A stretch of DNA of 64,000 nt from Paraphysomonas bandaiensis (GCA_965644295.1 CBFFRP010000239.1:62001-126000); one strand, 5' to 3'; positions 1 to 11,992 are shown, numbered from the stretch's first letter. The notes: generated by a model from the sequence alone, not told the origin. Translations and numbers: made by a program.

Positions 1-344
1 GATGCATTAGTGTAAATATAATAGCACCTCATTCGTTGAAATTACATAGAATTCAGTTAAAATAAAATATTTACCTTGTGCTGTGCACTAAAATATTCAT
101 TACAATGTTGCCGAGATCTGGTACTTAACATCTAACATGTGAAATAGGTGCTAGCACTTTCAAAAACGTTCAAGTTTAATACGAGCATTAACGAATGTTC
201 TATTCTGTCTATGTACGGATCATGTTAAGACTTGCGGCAACATGCCCCTATGTCTGTAACAAAGTAAGAATAAATCTACACCAGGCAGATGCAATCAATG
301 TTGGGGCCTATTACGTACAACATACTTTCGACTATGCACTGATT
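1..344. other. AT-rich sequence downstream of the ABC-F gene
   Basis: Gene-free AT-rich DNA beyond the stop codon of the ABC-F gene on the minus strand. I see no open frame with protein-like composition, no RNA gene and no repeat shared with the rest of the window. Confidence 0.5.
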
Positions 345-3300
345 CTACGAATGCTTCTTGCGCTCGGTTCTCTTGGATAAAGTCGCTTTCTTGTATTGCT
401 TGATGTCACCATCAAATCGACGCACAGTTTGCTTGCTCACAACCCAAATTTCATTGCAAACTTGGTTGATAAAGTACTGGTCATGACTAATGACTAAAAC
501 TCCCCCAGTAAAATCTTGAAGAGCTCCTACCAAAGCTTGAATAGCTTCCATATCCAAATGATTGGTCGGCTCCTACAAAATACAATCGTATTGAGGTACA
601 TAGCAACACAGCTTTCTGCGCTTACATCAAGAAGGACAACATGCGGTTTCGCAAAAGTTAAACACGCAAATGCGACCCTGTATATATCCCCATTAGAACG
701 AACACTGCCCGAGCAAACACACTACCTGCTCTTTTGACCTCCACTAGAAAATTTCATAGGCTTCAAAGCATCATTTCCGGTTACTTCATATCGACCTAAA
801 TGGGCTCTCAGCTCAGGTTCGGTAGCTTTCGGCCATCTACAATCAAATTCATAAAGCCCCAAAAATAATGGGAGACATCAGCAGAATGCTGATATACATA
901 AAAGTTCAAATTATGAGAAAGTGTACCTTTTCATCATATTCGACAAAGGAGACCCAGTCAGGTCAAAGTCATCCATGTGGTGCTGCGTGAACACAGCAAT
1001 GCGTAGCTGTGGATTCACATGTACATAACCCTCCTACATTCGATATAATAATATTAACCATACTCGTACCCATAGAAAAATCACAAGATTCACCATTGGA
1101 TTCAGCTTGTTTTGAACCAACTTCAGCAATGTACTCTTCCCTGCTCCGTTAGGGCCAACCTATACATACGGCACTGAGTATCACAATCGTAAGCAAAACA
1201 TTATTTTACCAATGCTATACGGCTGCTTTGATCGATTGACATGTGAACATCTCGAAATAAGATCTGCAAACACGTCGATAAATCCATGCCACGACAGTCA
1301 AGATTACCATACATCTCTAGGATTATAACCAAAAGTAACCCCTTCAATTTGAATAATAGGGCGCCCAAGTTGACCCGCATCCTCGAATCGAAACCGAAAA
1401 CCATCAAATTCCTCTTCCACTGCATCTACCACCTAAGATGAAAACCACCATTATTCTAAACACCACATCGTCATCACATCCCCAGATACCTCTTCTCGGG
1501 CAATAGCCTTTATACGCGATTGAACTAAAGAAGCACGCTTCGCATTGGTTCGAAACTTATCAACAAACTCCTACAAATCAAACAACATGAGCTCACTCTG
1601 CGCACATATGTTCACATATTCGAAATGTTGGTATCTAAAGGAATCTTTCTATATTAGTCATTGCACTGCAATGGGTCGATAAAGTTCATATAGGGGTAGT
1701 CTCTCCACCTGCATATGGTTGACTTTCACCATCTGCGCTTCATGTTGTCGTTGTTGAACTAGCAACTCCTACGCACACATTACTCAAAATGCAGCAAGTA
1801 GTAATCAATTGTACCTCCTTTCTAGTTCCCTCAAAATTGTCGTAGTTACCTACAATAATGTCATCTCTCAGCTGTACGATTCGTACTCTGTACGGTGCAT
1901 TCTTACCTCGGTAGTATAACAATTTAAGATTTTTAACCAAAACAATGTCAGTGCATATTTCATTCAGAAAAGCCCTGTGATCAGAACATCAGTATCCATA
2001 GTGTACACATTCGGTATATTATAAACACCTGTCATGTGACACGAGTAGTATAGTTTTCTTGTAATGGGTCAAATACTCCTGTAGCCACAAAACCGCTTCT
2101 AAATCTTTATGTAGATTAATACAAGCATCTGAAATCGGTCAATTTCGTACCAAGATGATTTGTCGGCTCGTCTATGCATGTAAAAATTAGTCAGAATATT
2201 CACAATATGCAGTGTAGTACCTAACATGAGAAGATCTGGTTCGATGAACAGTGCCCCGGCAAGTGCTACTCTCATACTGCGACAATAACCACTTAGAAGC
2301 GACCGTCCACACTTACATAATGATTCGCAGGAATGAAATGTGCACAGTCTACTCGGAAAGTGCATAGTGGACACATGCAAATGATACTCACCGCCAACCG
2401 CCTGATAATGCAGAAGTCGGGGTATTTTGCATCTCTTCACTGAACTATATTCATAACATTACAATAATGCGCACATACATTAAACATCAACCACATAGTA
2501 TTCCGACGAATAATACTACATTACACACAATGAACGCAAGACATAAATACTCCTCATAAATTCTACGGGATTGGCAATTTAAGAGTCGAATACTGTATGG
2601 GTATTTAAAACAGCAGATATATCCATACATATCAGCAACAACTACGCACTTGTAATCCTGTGAGGATAGTAGCAGCTCGTCCTTCAGCTGAGTCGGCACC
2701 GATCTATATATATGAAAACCGACACGCGCATTCAACAGTGAATTTCGTTGCACTTCCAGCACACATCACACCTGAGTCATTCTCTCGTATATCTGTCCCA
2801 GTTCAGCGGCAATCTGTTGTACTTCCTCGGCTTCGTTATTCTCTGCCTCCTATACACAATACATTCCATTTAAAAGCGCGGTTCAGGTCAATGGGATGAC
2901 ATACGTCTTGCTTGGCGAGGAGCTCTTTCTCTCGGGCGAGGAGTTGGTTTCTCTCCACATCAGCCTGTAGTACAACCTACAAAGCGGAACCACAGTTTCA
3001 GAAAAAGAGCAAAGCGCGTATTTAACTGCATCTAAGGTTATTATGATGCATTATAATATGCTATACTTTCACGGGTATATTTTTTGTATATATGCATACT
3101 AAATGTTCTCAATATAAGTCACGCGGTATATGTCAGGTGTTACCTGCAAAACGGTGTCTTCCGATGTTTTTACTTCCTGTTTCACATGTAGCACTCTATG
3201 GTGAGTTGGAAACCCTTCAATATCAAAACTAGCCATATGCTTCAATAAAGTCGTCTTTCCAATCCCATTTCTGCCAACCAATCCATACCTCCTGCCATAG

Positions 3301-3908
3301 ACGAGTCTCAAATCTGCCCCTTCTAATAAAACCTTTCCCCCATAAGAAATAGTAAAATTATGAACATGAATATCTTTTTCATTCGATTTACTATTCAAAT
3401 CGGGAAGAGTCATAGCACTTATTTGAGCATCATCATCCTCCTCACCAACAAACTTAGCTTCCAGTTCCTCCAACCATTTCTTTTGATCTTTCACAATCTT
3501 TCTCTCAAATTTAGCGGAACCAGTATCACTCAACTCAATAGTATCATTCTTCTTCTTTCTGATACTATCAAACCCCCACATAGTATCAATAGTGGCTTGC
3601 TCTGACTCAGATAGCAAACTCTTCGCCTTCTCACTCATCGTAACAGTGCTGTCCAACAATGCCGGGTCCTCTACCTGCACTTGATCAGTTACCCCTACCT
3701 CTCTCAATCGAGAACACAGTTCTCCGATCATATCAAATGCTTTCTCCTCACTATCTGCTATACCATAACTCTCAAGGAAGGGTCCGAGTGTCTCTCGCAT
3801 AGATTCTTCGTCCATTGCATTATCAGCAATCATGCCTTCAAAGTAATCAAGAGTATCACTATCCACATCAGATAATACATCTTCGAGTATTTGTCGTACA
3901 GAGCTCAT
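345..3908 (-). CDS. ABC-F family ATPase, ABCF3/GCN20-like, many short exons
   Basis: A cytosolic twin-ATPase ABC-F protein without membrane domains; the GCN20/ABCF3 branch acts in translation control with the GCN2 pathway. The start ATG at 3908 opens an acidic N-terminal region (QILEDVLSDVDSDTLDYFEG) like that of ABCF3. First Walker A GRNGIGKT lies near residue 210. After a donor at about 3143, short exons encode the linker (IYERMTQ, GADSAEGRAATILTGL), the first signature SGGWR (about 2395), DEPTNHL split by an intron from DLEAV (about 2155 and 2095), and SHD. The second ATPase has GPNGAGKSTLLKL (about 1155), SSGGQKSR (about 745-620), EPTNHLD (about 560) and VISHDQYF. The last exon ends in a basic tail, stop at 345. 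Introns are mostly 50-100 bp. Both ATP sites look complete, so a working gene is likely. Exact edges of some middle exons were not fixed. Confidence 0.9.
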
Positions 3909-4084
3909 GGTGTTATATATATGGCAAGTAGAGGGGTTGAATAGTGCTGACATCTCTGACTTAAGCACATCGCAAGACACATACACATCCTCATATATAC
4001 AATTCCATTAAAAACGCCGATTTTCACATAATTTTAGTCTTTTTATAGAATTTTCCAGTTTATTACAACTTTTCGGAATATACA

Positions 4085-4219
4085 TAGATTTGGGAATATG
4101 TTTTTGGAACATTTTGAGACGGATATTTGTTGCTGAAAATGTACAAGGGGGGGGGGTTTTGGCTAATTTCCTGCAACAAATGTTGCTCAAAATGTTACAA
4201 AAACATGTTCCTAAATCTC
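4085..4219. repeat. Small fold-back repeat with a G10 run in its loop
   Basis: Left arm 4085-4135 and right arm 4171-4219 are imperfect reverse complements of about 50 bp (for example TTTTTGGAACATTTTGAG against CTCAAAATGTTACAAAAA). The loop holds a run of ten G at 4147-4156. Nearby short repeats of GCAACATTTCAGCAACATT follow at 4229-4247. It looks like a hairpin-type miniature element; no coding potential. Confidence 0.6.
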
Positions 4220-4429
4220 TATTTTCAGCAACATTTCAGCAACATTGTCATATGTTTTCCCACATACTGGATATTTTTCTCAATACCCCTGATATCTAGA
4301 CCCCATATTCCTGGTATTCGGGATATTTGGCGTATCTATGCTGTACAGCCACTCCTGCCTATGCTTGTGCATTGCCAGACGCCACTCCCTCATACATAAG
4401 AACATGCATCTTATCTTGGATCTTAGAAC

Positions 4430-4586
4430 TATCGTATCGGCATCCTTTGTGTATTTTTGTTCCAAGATGCCTCTAATATTGAGACAACAATTATATGTAT
4501 TCCAGCCGCAGTTGTACTTCAGTATTATAGAAGTTTTCTGCTTCAATTATTTTCCGAAAAATAACATGCTGACTGCCGATACGATA
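4430..4586 (+). mobile_element. Short TIR element, family 1, copy 1
   Basis: A terminal inverted repeat TATCGTATCGGCA at 4430-4442 is exactly repeated in reverse complement at 4574-4586. The interior (TTTTTGTTCCAAGATGCCTC, ATTGAGACAACAATTAT, GTATTCCAGCCGCAGTTGTA) recurs near 11.9, 17.5 and 49.4 kb. At about 157 bp without an open frame it fits a MITE-like non-autonomous DNA transposon. Confidence 0.65.
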
Positions 4587-6451
4587 TTCGGTCCCTCTCT
4601 TAACTGTATGGATTCCATACCCAATTACCTTAACAGCTGATGCTATAGAGAGATAGAGACGATCAGCAGCTATGGAGTACACCTCTAACCAGTGCACATG
4701 TCTCTGCAACAGCTTCCCTGCTATAGCAACGTATATGTCGACTGTATGCCCCAATCACAATAACATATAATACAAAGCTGTAGTATATCGTTGCCCTTTA
4801 CATGGTTACATAAAACAACTGAGCTGTACGTACACTCGAACTCAATTATTATAATTGTGATTAACATCTCTTAGCATTTTATCATTTATTGTCATTCGCT
4901 ATACTGTTTTTATACCCAGTACATACCTAACATACTTTATGCTGACCACATACGTATTCAATCTTTACACATAGCTACTACTACGTAACAAATCATTCAT
5001 CACACACTCCTCCGTTCAATACATGCACTCTACACACTGTGTGCTCATGCAGTCATGCATAACTATGTGCACCCCTACTACACTCACTTATTTTATCCAT
5101 AGATTCAATGTCAGCTTCTACTTTCAACTACTATTAAATGGTCTTAACATTTCATACTATTGGAGTACGATAATACCTAATGAATCAAATTAATTAAACT
5201 ATCCTTACTATAAACTTGTGATTTACAAGTCATTAAAATATGACTTTTTCTTATACTACACAATGCTAAGCGGAGCGCAGTGAGAAATCAAATTAAAAGC
5301 AGAATATCAAACACTGAAGAAGTATTTGTCGACTGATAAATAAAAAGCTGCATGAAGTCAATGCAAGTGATCTGGGCAATCTAAATTCGAAACTGAGGCA
5401 TTGCAACAATATTTCAAGCATTATGCTGGAAAGTTCGAATGCCACTGCTAATGCTGAAAGTAATATGAAGCGTTGACATTTGGTCCTTTCAGGGTTGGCA
5501 TCAACAAGAAGTTACTTTGTTGGTGTGTCGTAGTTCGTAATGAATAGGGGTACAGTAGTTGTAGCTATTATTGATACTTGGGAGTGATTGTTTAGAGTTA
5601 ATTTAGCACAGTACCACTCCTTTGTGTCAATGCCATTGATTTGAACAATACTTTAATTTTGTTTCAAAATTTTGAGCTTGGAACGTTGTAGTCTCCTTAT
5701 AACTCGTGGTTAAATGTTAAATATACCTACAACGGTTCAAACTTCACCTCTGGAGGACATAGTTCATATGCCGTATAAACGGGATACCTCTAATTTGATG
5801 TAAAAGTTATTTTATTCTAAATTATTTTAAGTAGTTTTAAATGTATATTGCGTTGTTTAGTGTTCAGAAAATATGTAAGATTGAATATGAATAATTGATG
5901 AAGATTTAATCTTAATAATAGTAAGAGGAATGTTGTGGTTATTAGAATGCAAAATTGATGAGTAATGAACAAAGTAGTGTGGGAAGTGAATAAATATGCA
6001 GCTGGAACATAACTATTTACTGTCACGTGCAACTGAATAATTAGAAATGTAACTGACAATGACGATCGTTATAATGACGATCATGAACCTTCAACATATA
6101 CTATCATTAATTCAGTTTGTGATATATTTCATTGATCAATATAACACACGTATATACTATCGTATATTAAGACTGGTCTTTATTATATAAATACATCATG
6201 GATGGATATCAAAATAGTTTGTTACATATATTACAATATTCTCATATGTCATACAAATGGCTGGAATTCAAACTTAAGTCTACGGTTATGCCATGTAAGG
6301 GATAATCACATGATTGTAACGTTCCTTCCTAAAAAATAAGCTATATTAGCGTAATAGTAAGTCCATTGGCAACATGAAGGAAACCACTTCACAACATCCA
6401 ATCATCTACCTCGAGCAGCACAACAACAAGTCCGTTCACTCTCTATAGACA
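4587..6451. other. Gene-poor AT-rich interval
   Basis: No supportable gene. The stretch 5330-5480 is less AT-rich and reads briefly like decayed coding sequence, interrupted by stops in every frame; I do not call it a gene. The rest is AT-rich spacer up to the stop of the F-box gene. Confidence 0.4.
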
Positions 6452-7834
6452 TTACAAATCCTGTGCAAGAATCCACAACACAATATTCACGTGTCGATGC
6501 AAAGCAGCATATTGGATAGCCTGTGCTTTATCCCATGGGCATGGTGGGTCCTGTGAACGAAGCCACTTCAGAACATCCAAGTGCCCATCTTCTGCGGCAA
6601 CATTGCAAGTTTCTTCATGCCATGGACATGGAGGGTCCTGTGAACGAAGCCATTTCAGAATATCCAAGTGTCCTCCACTAGCAGCATTATTGCAAGTCCA
6701 TTCATTCCACGGACATGGTGGGTCCTGTGAACGAAGCCATTTCAGAATATCCAAGTACCCACCACTAGCAGCCGCATTGCAAGTGGCTTCATGCCATGGG
6801 CATGGAAAGTCCTGTGAACGAAGGCACTTCAGAACATCCAAGTGTCCTCTAGCAGCAAGTGCCAAGCTAATCCGTTCATCGCATGGACAAGGTGGGTCCT
6901 GAGAACGAAGCCACATCAGAACTTCCAAGTGTCCACCCTCCACAGCAAATCGGCAACACTCGTCATGCCATGGACATGGAGGGTCCTGTGAACGAAGCCA
7001 CTTCAAAACATCCAAGTGTCCATTCTCTGCAGCCAAAAGGCAACACTCGTCATCCCATGTATATGGAGGGTCCTGTGAACGAAGCCATTTCAGAATATGC
7101 AAATGACTATTCGAAACAGCTGCATGGCAAGCTATTTTGTTCAAAGATGATGTAAGATCAAATGTTTGAAGCCACTTCAGAACATCCAAGTGTCCATCAG
7201 TAGCAGCCTCGAAGCAAATCCAATTGAAATCCCATGGACATGGAGGGTCCTGTGAACGAATCCACCTCAGAACATCCAAGTGTCCACAACGAGCGGCAGC
7301 ACTGCAAGTACGTTCATACCATCTACACGGAGGATTCTGTGATCGAGCCCACATCAGAATATTCAAGTGTCCTGCTTCTGCGGCAGCATTGCAAGTTTCT
7401 GCACTCCACGGACATGGAGGGTCCTGAGAACGAAGCCACCTCAGAACATCCAAGTGTCCACCTCTAGCAGCATTAACTGCAGCTTTGCAATCATAATTAT
7501 CACTCCATATATATATAGGTTCGTATGAAAGTATATTATGGTGGGTGATGATAAGATTGATGTGCTCCAGCTGCTCGAGTCTACCATCTGCTGCACATCT
7601 ATTCACTAGCTCGATATGTGGGCAGCCCATAGACAGAGCCCACGTGACCATTGAGTTGGTCATACAGAAGTGAGATGCATGGGACTGTACTCTCCCTCTC
7701 CTCTCCTCTCTCATGGTGGCAGCCATATCGTGAAATCTCTTACAAGTCATGATCACTGGAAGGAGAGCCGTGTGTGGGATCATAGAGATGATCAGACGCA
7801 GCACATCATCGTTAAGATCAGATATATTCGACAT
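6452..7834 (-). CDS. F-box plus ankyrin-like repeat protein, single exon
   Basis: A 460-residue intronless protein. Residues 1-45 (DLNDDVLRLIISMIPH, VIMTCKRFHDMA) have the form of an F-box. From about residue 90 there are 12 ankyrin-like units of about 33 residues with the core GHLDVLKWLRSQDPPCPW and a TCNAAAEG-type helix between cores. Unit 4 (WLQTFDLTSS) and unit 12 (WILAQDL) are most diverged. Such proteins form large families in protists and their giant viruses. The F-box suggests a substrate adaptor of an SCF ubiquitin ligase with the repeats binding the target; that role is inference. The units are also similar at DNA level, so the array probably changes by recombination. Start ATG at 7832-7834 opens directly onto the F-box. 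Confidence 0.85.
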   Translation of the reverse strand: MSNISDLNDDVLRLIISMIPHTALLPVIMTCKRFHDMAATMREERRGRVQSHASHFCMTNSMVTWALSMGCPHIELVNRCAADGRLEQLEHINLIITHHNILSYEPIYIWSDNYDCKAAVNAARGGHLDVLRWLRSQDPPCPWSAETCNAAAEAGHLNILMWARSQNPPCRWYERTCSAAARCGHLDVLRWIRSQDPPCPWDFNWICFEAATDGHLDVLKWLQTFDLTSSLNKIACHAAVSNSHLHILKWLRSQDPPYTWDDECCLLAAENGHLDVLKWLRSQDPPCPWHDECCRFAVEGGHLEVLMWLRSQDPPCPCDERISLALAARGHLDVLKCLRSQDFPCPWHEATCNAAASGGYLDILKWLRSQDPPCPWNEWTCNNAASGGHLDILKWLRSQDPPCPWHEETCNVAAEDGHLDVLKWLRSQDPPCPWDKAQAIQYAALHRHVNIVLWILAQDL

Positions 7835-7869
7835 ATCAACACTGATTCACAGTTTATATGAGGCCCATA

Positions 7870-8000
7870 GAGTGTAGATACGCTACTAGATAATGAGGTG
7901 AGATGGTATCATATACATACACACATATCCATATATAAGCGTATATCATTCATTACATTGGCATATCTTCACATCATATACAGCAGTACATCACACCAAA
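7870..8000. promoter_or_regulatory. Promoter-like tract upstream of the F-box gene
   Basis: TATAC/TACATAC-rich DNA just upstream of the minus-strand start at 7834, with one copy of the recurring octamer CAGCAGTA at 7981-7988. The same composition and octamer occur upstream of many other genes here. No experimental promoter evidence. Confidence 0.35.
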
Positions 8001-8246
8001 GAGGAAGAAGTACGAAGTGAGAAGGTGTCGAGGTGAGTGGGACTTCAATTTAGCTCCATACCACACTCCTGCTGAACTGTGGTGTACGTACCACAGAACC
8101 TTGTCTAAATCCTAAATCCACAACACTTAAATCCATAAACCCATGAAAACTATCGCATCTATTGCAAAATATCCTGCTTTTACGAATTATCTTCCAAGTG
8201 TGATACATTTTGGGGGGTTTTCACGGCTCGGTTCCAAGTGTGATGT

Positions 8247-8700
8247 TTGATGCAAATATCCAGGTTTTTGAGAGAGGGGCTTTCCGGTATGTACATATAT
8301 ATAGATACTGTGTACATGTACATACATAGATATCCTTTGGACAACCAGACCAGTACATCAAGGACATCACACTGTTCTACACTCATGACTTGCTCACAAT
8401 TCTTCACAATTCATAAGCGGCGGGTAAGATTAACAAACAAGTATATCAGCTCAGGATTAATGGATTGCACAGAGTCATTCCCGGATTAGGAGTCCTTAAG
8501 AGACCACATGATTGAAATTGCCAGTGACGGTGGTACACTCCACGGCAAGCAGATCTAATTCGATCCGGAGATCAAGCGCGGAAGCGGTAGAATTGTCATG
8601 AGGTGTATGAATCATCTCTGCCAGCTACGTTTGGTTGGAAGGAAGGAGCGCGACGGCACATATTCAACGGACAGGGTGCTAGTGTCCAAAAGCACTTAGT
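8247..8700 (+). pseudogene. Possible decayed coding segment, unidentified
   Basis: A TACATATATA/GTACATGTACATAC tract at 8285-8330 like those before other genes is followed by balanced-composition sequence. From 8502 a frame reads with protein-like composition (FDPEIKRGSGRIV, LCQLRLVGRKERDGTYST) but is broken by a stop at about 8557 and ends at 8698. I do not recognise the family. It may be a relic or chance; weak call. Confidence 0.2.
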
Positions 8701-8727
8701 AGTGGACGAGAAAAATATGACTAGGCC

Positions 8728-8972
8728 TTTGTCGTTAGAGAGATGTACTACACTGCCCAGCTTTCTCGGTATGTATTAAAGATAGTGCAGTTGGCCGTCG
8801 AACCGTGAGCACTAAGTAGTTGCAGGTACACGCCAGCTGTTTAGTGCTCACGTTTGAATAGCAAGTGCTGTTACCTGTAACTGCTTAGTGCTCACGATTC
8901 GACGGCCAACTGTACTATCTTTAATACATACCGAGAAAGCTGGGCACTGTAGTACATCTCTCTAACGACAAA
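8728..8972. mobile_element. Fold-back element, arms of about 100 bp
   Basis: Left arm 8728-8828 and right arm 8872-8972 are near-perfect reverse complements (for example AGCTTTCTCGGTATGTATTA against TAATACATACCGAGAAAGCT; GGCCGTCGAA against TTCGACGGCC). The loop is about 43 bp and carries another copy of the arm word TTAGTGCTCACG. No open frame. This is the shape of a hairpin MITE; the low divergence of the arms suggests it is young. Confidence 0.75.
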
Positions 8973-10400
8973 ACATCATACAAAGACAGAAACACAATAA
9001 TGTACAATATGTACAAAACTTATGGTACTACCGACTGTCTTACTACGTTTCAACCAACGCAATAATTACAATATATTCAGGGCATTATCATATATATATA
9101 TACCCCTATCTGCGTACATAAATATATACATACACACCTGTGATGCCTTGCCATGAACGATACAAGGGCGGCCGTGTCGTTTTTATGTATACCGTAGTAT
9201 CATTTAGTCGAGATAAAGTAACATTCACTACATCGTATCTGCACAATACAGCAAGCCAAAATAACTTAAATGCATTTTAAGGCACATCATACCTACCTGT
9301 ATATACATGTAACATACATGTGCTTGATCGTTGGTGTCGAGAAGTGAGTCTAACATCATGCAAGGGGTGTTTTAACTTTAAAAACATTAGTATCTGAAAA
9401 TTGATTTTATTAATTGTAAGAATAAATTCGAATGAGAAATTGAATACTACTCGATTGTCAAACATTATTAAAGATAGTAACATTTAGAAAAAAATTCCAA
9501 TTATCAAAGAAAGCTTCATCAGAATCCAAAACCAAATTCAAAACACGAAAGAACAAAACCACGTGTTCCAAAGCCGTAAAATAGTGAAATTTAAAATGTG
9601 GCCTACGGTGCACGTATATTTCATTGCGTGTTAGTGTGATCGCTTGTAGAGTTGTGTTTACCAATTACGTAGACAAATGAGAATGATATATATATTTTAA
9701 AAACTTTTTAACAGTATAATTAACATTACTTATCTCGATTAAATCTATAAAAATCATGATCTAGTGCTGTTTGTACTGTTTTCTTTGTGCATTGGGTGAT
9801 ATGGTTCATTATTTAACATATTGTAAATTTAACTTTTGTCTTCGTTACTTGTTTTGCTCGCAGTGTATACCAACATGCTACCTGCCAGGAGCTACCTGCT
9901 AGTTCTACTTGACAGTGCATAATACACTGTCTTTTAGATACGACACAATGATATTTTACGCTCCAGTGATATGTGTCCTTTTCATAGTCCATCTTACCCA
10001 CAATAAAAGATAGAAGACTGATTATCGACTATCCACGAAACTTATAAATTATAGATGTGATGTGTATACTTAGGGTAGAAAGTAAGTGCTGGTGGTTGGT
10101 GATACAAGTATTGATCCTCATCCGGAGTATTCACACACTACACATACTCATTACAACAATCATTGGGACTTCCTAGTAACAGCGTGACATAAAAAGCAGA
10201 AAAAACATAAGTAACAACAGAAATTCCAAATCAAAATGAAAATAGCGTATTATTATTGTTATAAATGCGTACAGTACGTTAAAATCAGAGATATACTCAC
10301 AAGGTCGGTAGGAAAATGGTCACTGTAGACATCAGACCGCACTCGTGTAGAAGATACCCCATATATGACCACTAGTAATAGAACGCACTATGAAAAGAGA
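8973..10400. other. Gene-free AT-rich interval
   Basis: Only short open frames with no protein-like features. There is a run of TATACATAC-type sequence around 9090-9140. Nothing else that I can support before the cupin gene. Confidence 0.4.
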
Positions 10401-11564
10401 TTACTTTTTCATTCGAGCTACGCGATTGGCTTGAATTTTGTCCTCTAGAACATCCCCTGCAGCCTTGAACCCTTCCGCACCACCGTATTTGAAGAATATT
10501 ACTCCAAGAGCAAAAACTGTCATGAAAGCATTCGATTTCAATGCAGCGACAATGCTTGGTCTCCCACCATAACGTGTAGGCACTCCAACAACTAAATCAT
10601 TACTCTTCTCTCCTGGGGTAAATATTTAGATAACGAGTACAGAAGCTAACATTGCAAACCTTGGTTGACAATTCCGTGCCAAAACCATGGTGGATTGATT
10701 AACACATCACCAGGATTCAAAACCGCAGTGTACCTCTCAATTTTGTTCATCCAGGGTGACACAGTTTCTCCGTTCTTCCCCACCAGGGTGTGTGTGTGAG
10801 CAGAAAACCCATTGACATTAATGGATGGCTTTAGGTATGGTGTCTGCGAAGGAGGGATAAACCACCACTTTTTCCGACCAACCATCTGGCGAAATCTGTG
10901 CACAATACAAGTTCAGTCATATCATAACATAAACGTTTGCTTACATGTTGACTCCTATGGCAGAATGAATATCTGACCCCATATCTTTAAGACCCATGAA
11001 AATCTGAGTGGAGACCCGCTCACTGGGCTCTAACATCTTCAGACGATCTTCTTCAACCATAGCAGCCAAATCTGGGTTCTTTGTGAATATCTTGGAGGCC
11101 CCAGAAATGTAGAAAGGGTTATTGCGCTCAATTTCCTCGAAGAAATCTCTAATAGTGCAAGAGGGCCTGACATGGTCAAGAGTACCACAAAGAATTGCTT
11201 CATCAGGATAGTTTTCCAACCACCACTCAGGTGATGACCATTCCTTTACACCACTTGTATTCACAAGTACCTCACGTATAACAATAGGGAAAGTAAACCC
11301 ATGACTCAAACGAATAACATCTTCTTTTGTAAAGCTGTTTGCATGCAGCTCAGGTATAGAGAGCTCTTCTCTCTCCGGCAAACGAGACACAAGAAAATTA
11401 TGATACTCATTAAATGCAGCAGATTCAAATATCTTCCATGGTGTGAAGTAATCCGCTAACATAAATATATATATCCATAAGTTTGGCAAGTAAACGAGTG
11501 TGATTACTATGAGAGCAGGCAGGCCGAATATATACAGCTGAGGGTTACGCTTTCCTTTCGCCAT
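10401..11564 (-). CDS. Membrane-anchored cupin/JmjC-like protein with altered metal site
   Basis: Three exons (11564-10945, 10895-10660, 10612-10401) join in phase to 355 residues. Residues about 10-36 (LYIFGLPALIVITLVYLPNL) form a membrane anchor. The rest matches the cupin-8/JmjC layout: FPIVIREVLV, SDIHSAIGVN, GRKKWWFIPPSQTPY, and GDVLINPPWFWHGIVNQG. A hydrophobic segment (FMTVFALGVIFF) and a basic tail VARMKK follow. Cupin-8 oxygenases bind Fe(II) with HxD plus a distal H; here the HYD position reads HSA, so the metal-binding Asp is Ala while both His positions remain. The protein may be a non-catalytic relative or use an altered site. Neighbouring genes give no pathway context. Confidence 0.75.
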
Positions 11565-11689
11565 TACAGCGATGAAACAACAGGTAAATGATTAGCTATT
11601 CACTGGCAAATAGTGTATTGGTTATGGTGTTTGTAGGTGAGGAGTATCAATACATACCCGCCATATGCCACTGAGGACTGACTGCTCTG

Positions 11690-11770
11690 CTGCTGTATCT
11701 AACAGCAGCTCTATACCATACATACATACATATACATACATATACATACATATAGAGGTGGATATACACT
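11690..11770. promoter_or_regulatory. TACATA-rich tract upstream of the cupin gene
   Basis: Tandem ACATACATATACATACATAT sequence just upstream of the minus-strand start at 11564, of the kind seen before most genes in the window. It may also serve the plus-strand gene at 12189. Assigned by composition and position only. Confidence 0.3.
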
Positions 11771-11876
11771 GCAACCTCAACTACACAACGTGGCACAACG
11801 TGGAATTAACCATTCACCCCCCCTCATTCTTATATCCAATCATTATCCTTCCTCTTAATTTCATTCGTCAGATCGT

Positions 11877-11992
11877 ATATTTTTGTTCCAAGATGCCTCT
11901 AATATTGAGACAACAATTATCTGTATTCCAGCCGTAGTTGTATAACAGTAATGTAGAGGATTTCTGCTTCAATATATTTCCGAAAATGAGAT
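11877..11992 (+). mobile_element. Short TIR element, family 1, copy 2 (ends lost)
   Basis: Carries the family interior almost unchanged (TTTTTGTTCCAAGATGCCTC, GTATTCCAGCCGTAGTTGTA, TCTGCTTCAATATATTTCCG) but lacks the CGGCATCC left end and the second GACTGCCG at the right end. An eroded copy of the element at 4430-4586. Confidence 0.6.

Noticed and set aside
6603-7467. Open frames antisense to the F-box gene
   Set aside because: Produced by the homogenised repeat units; no start context and no domain.
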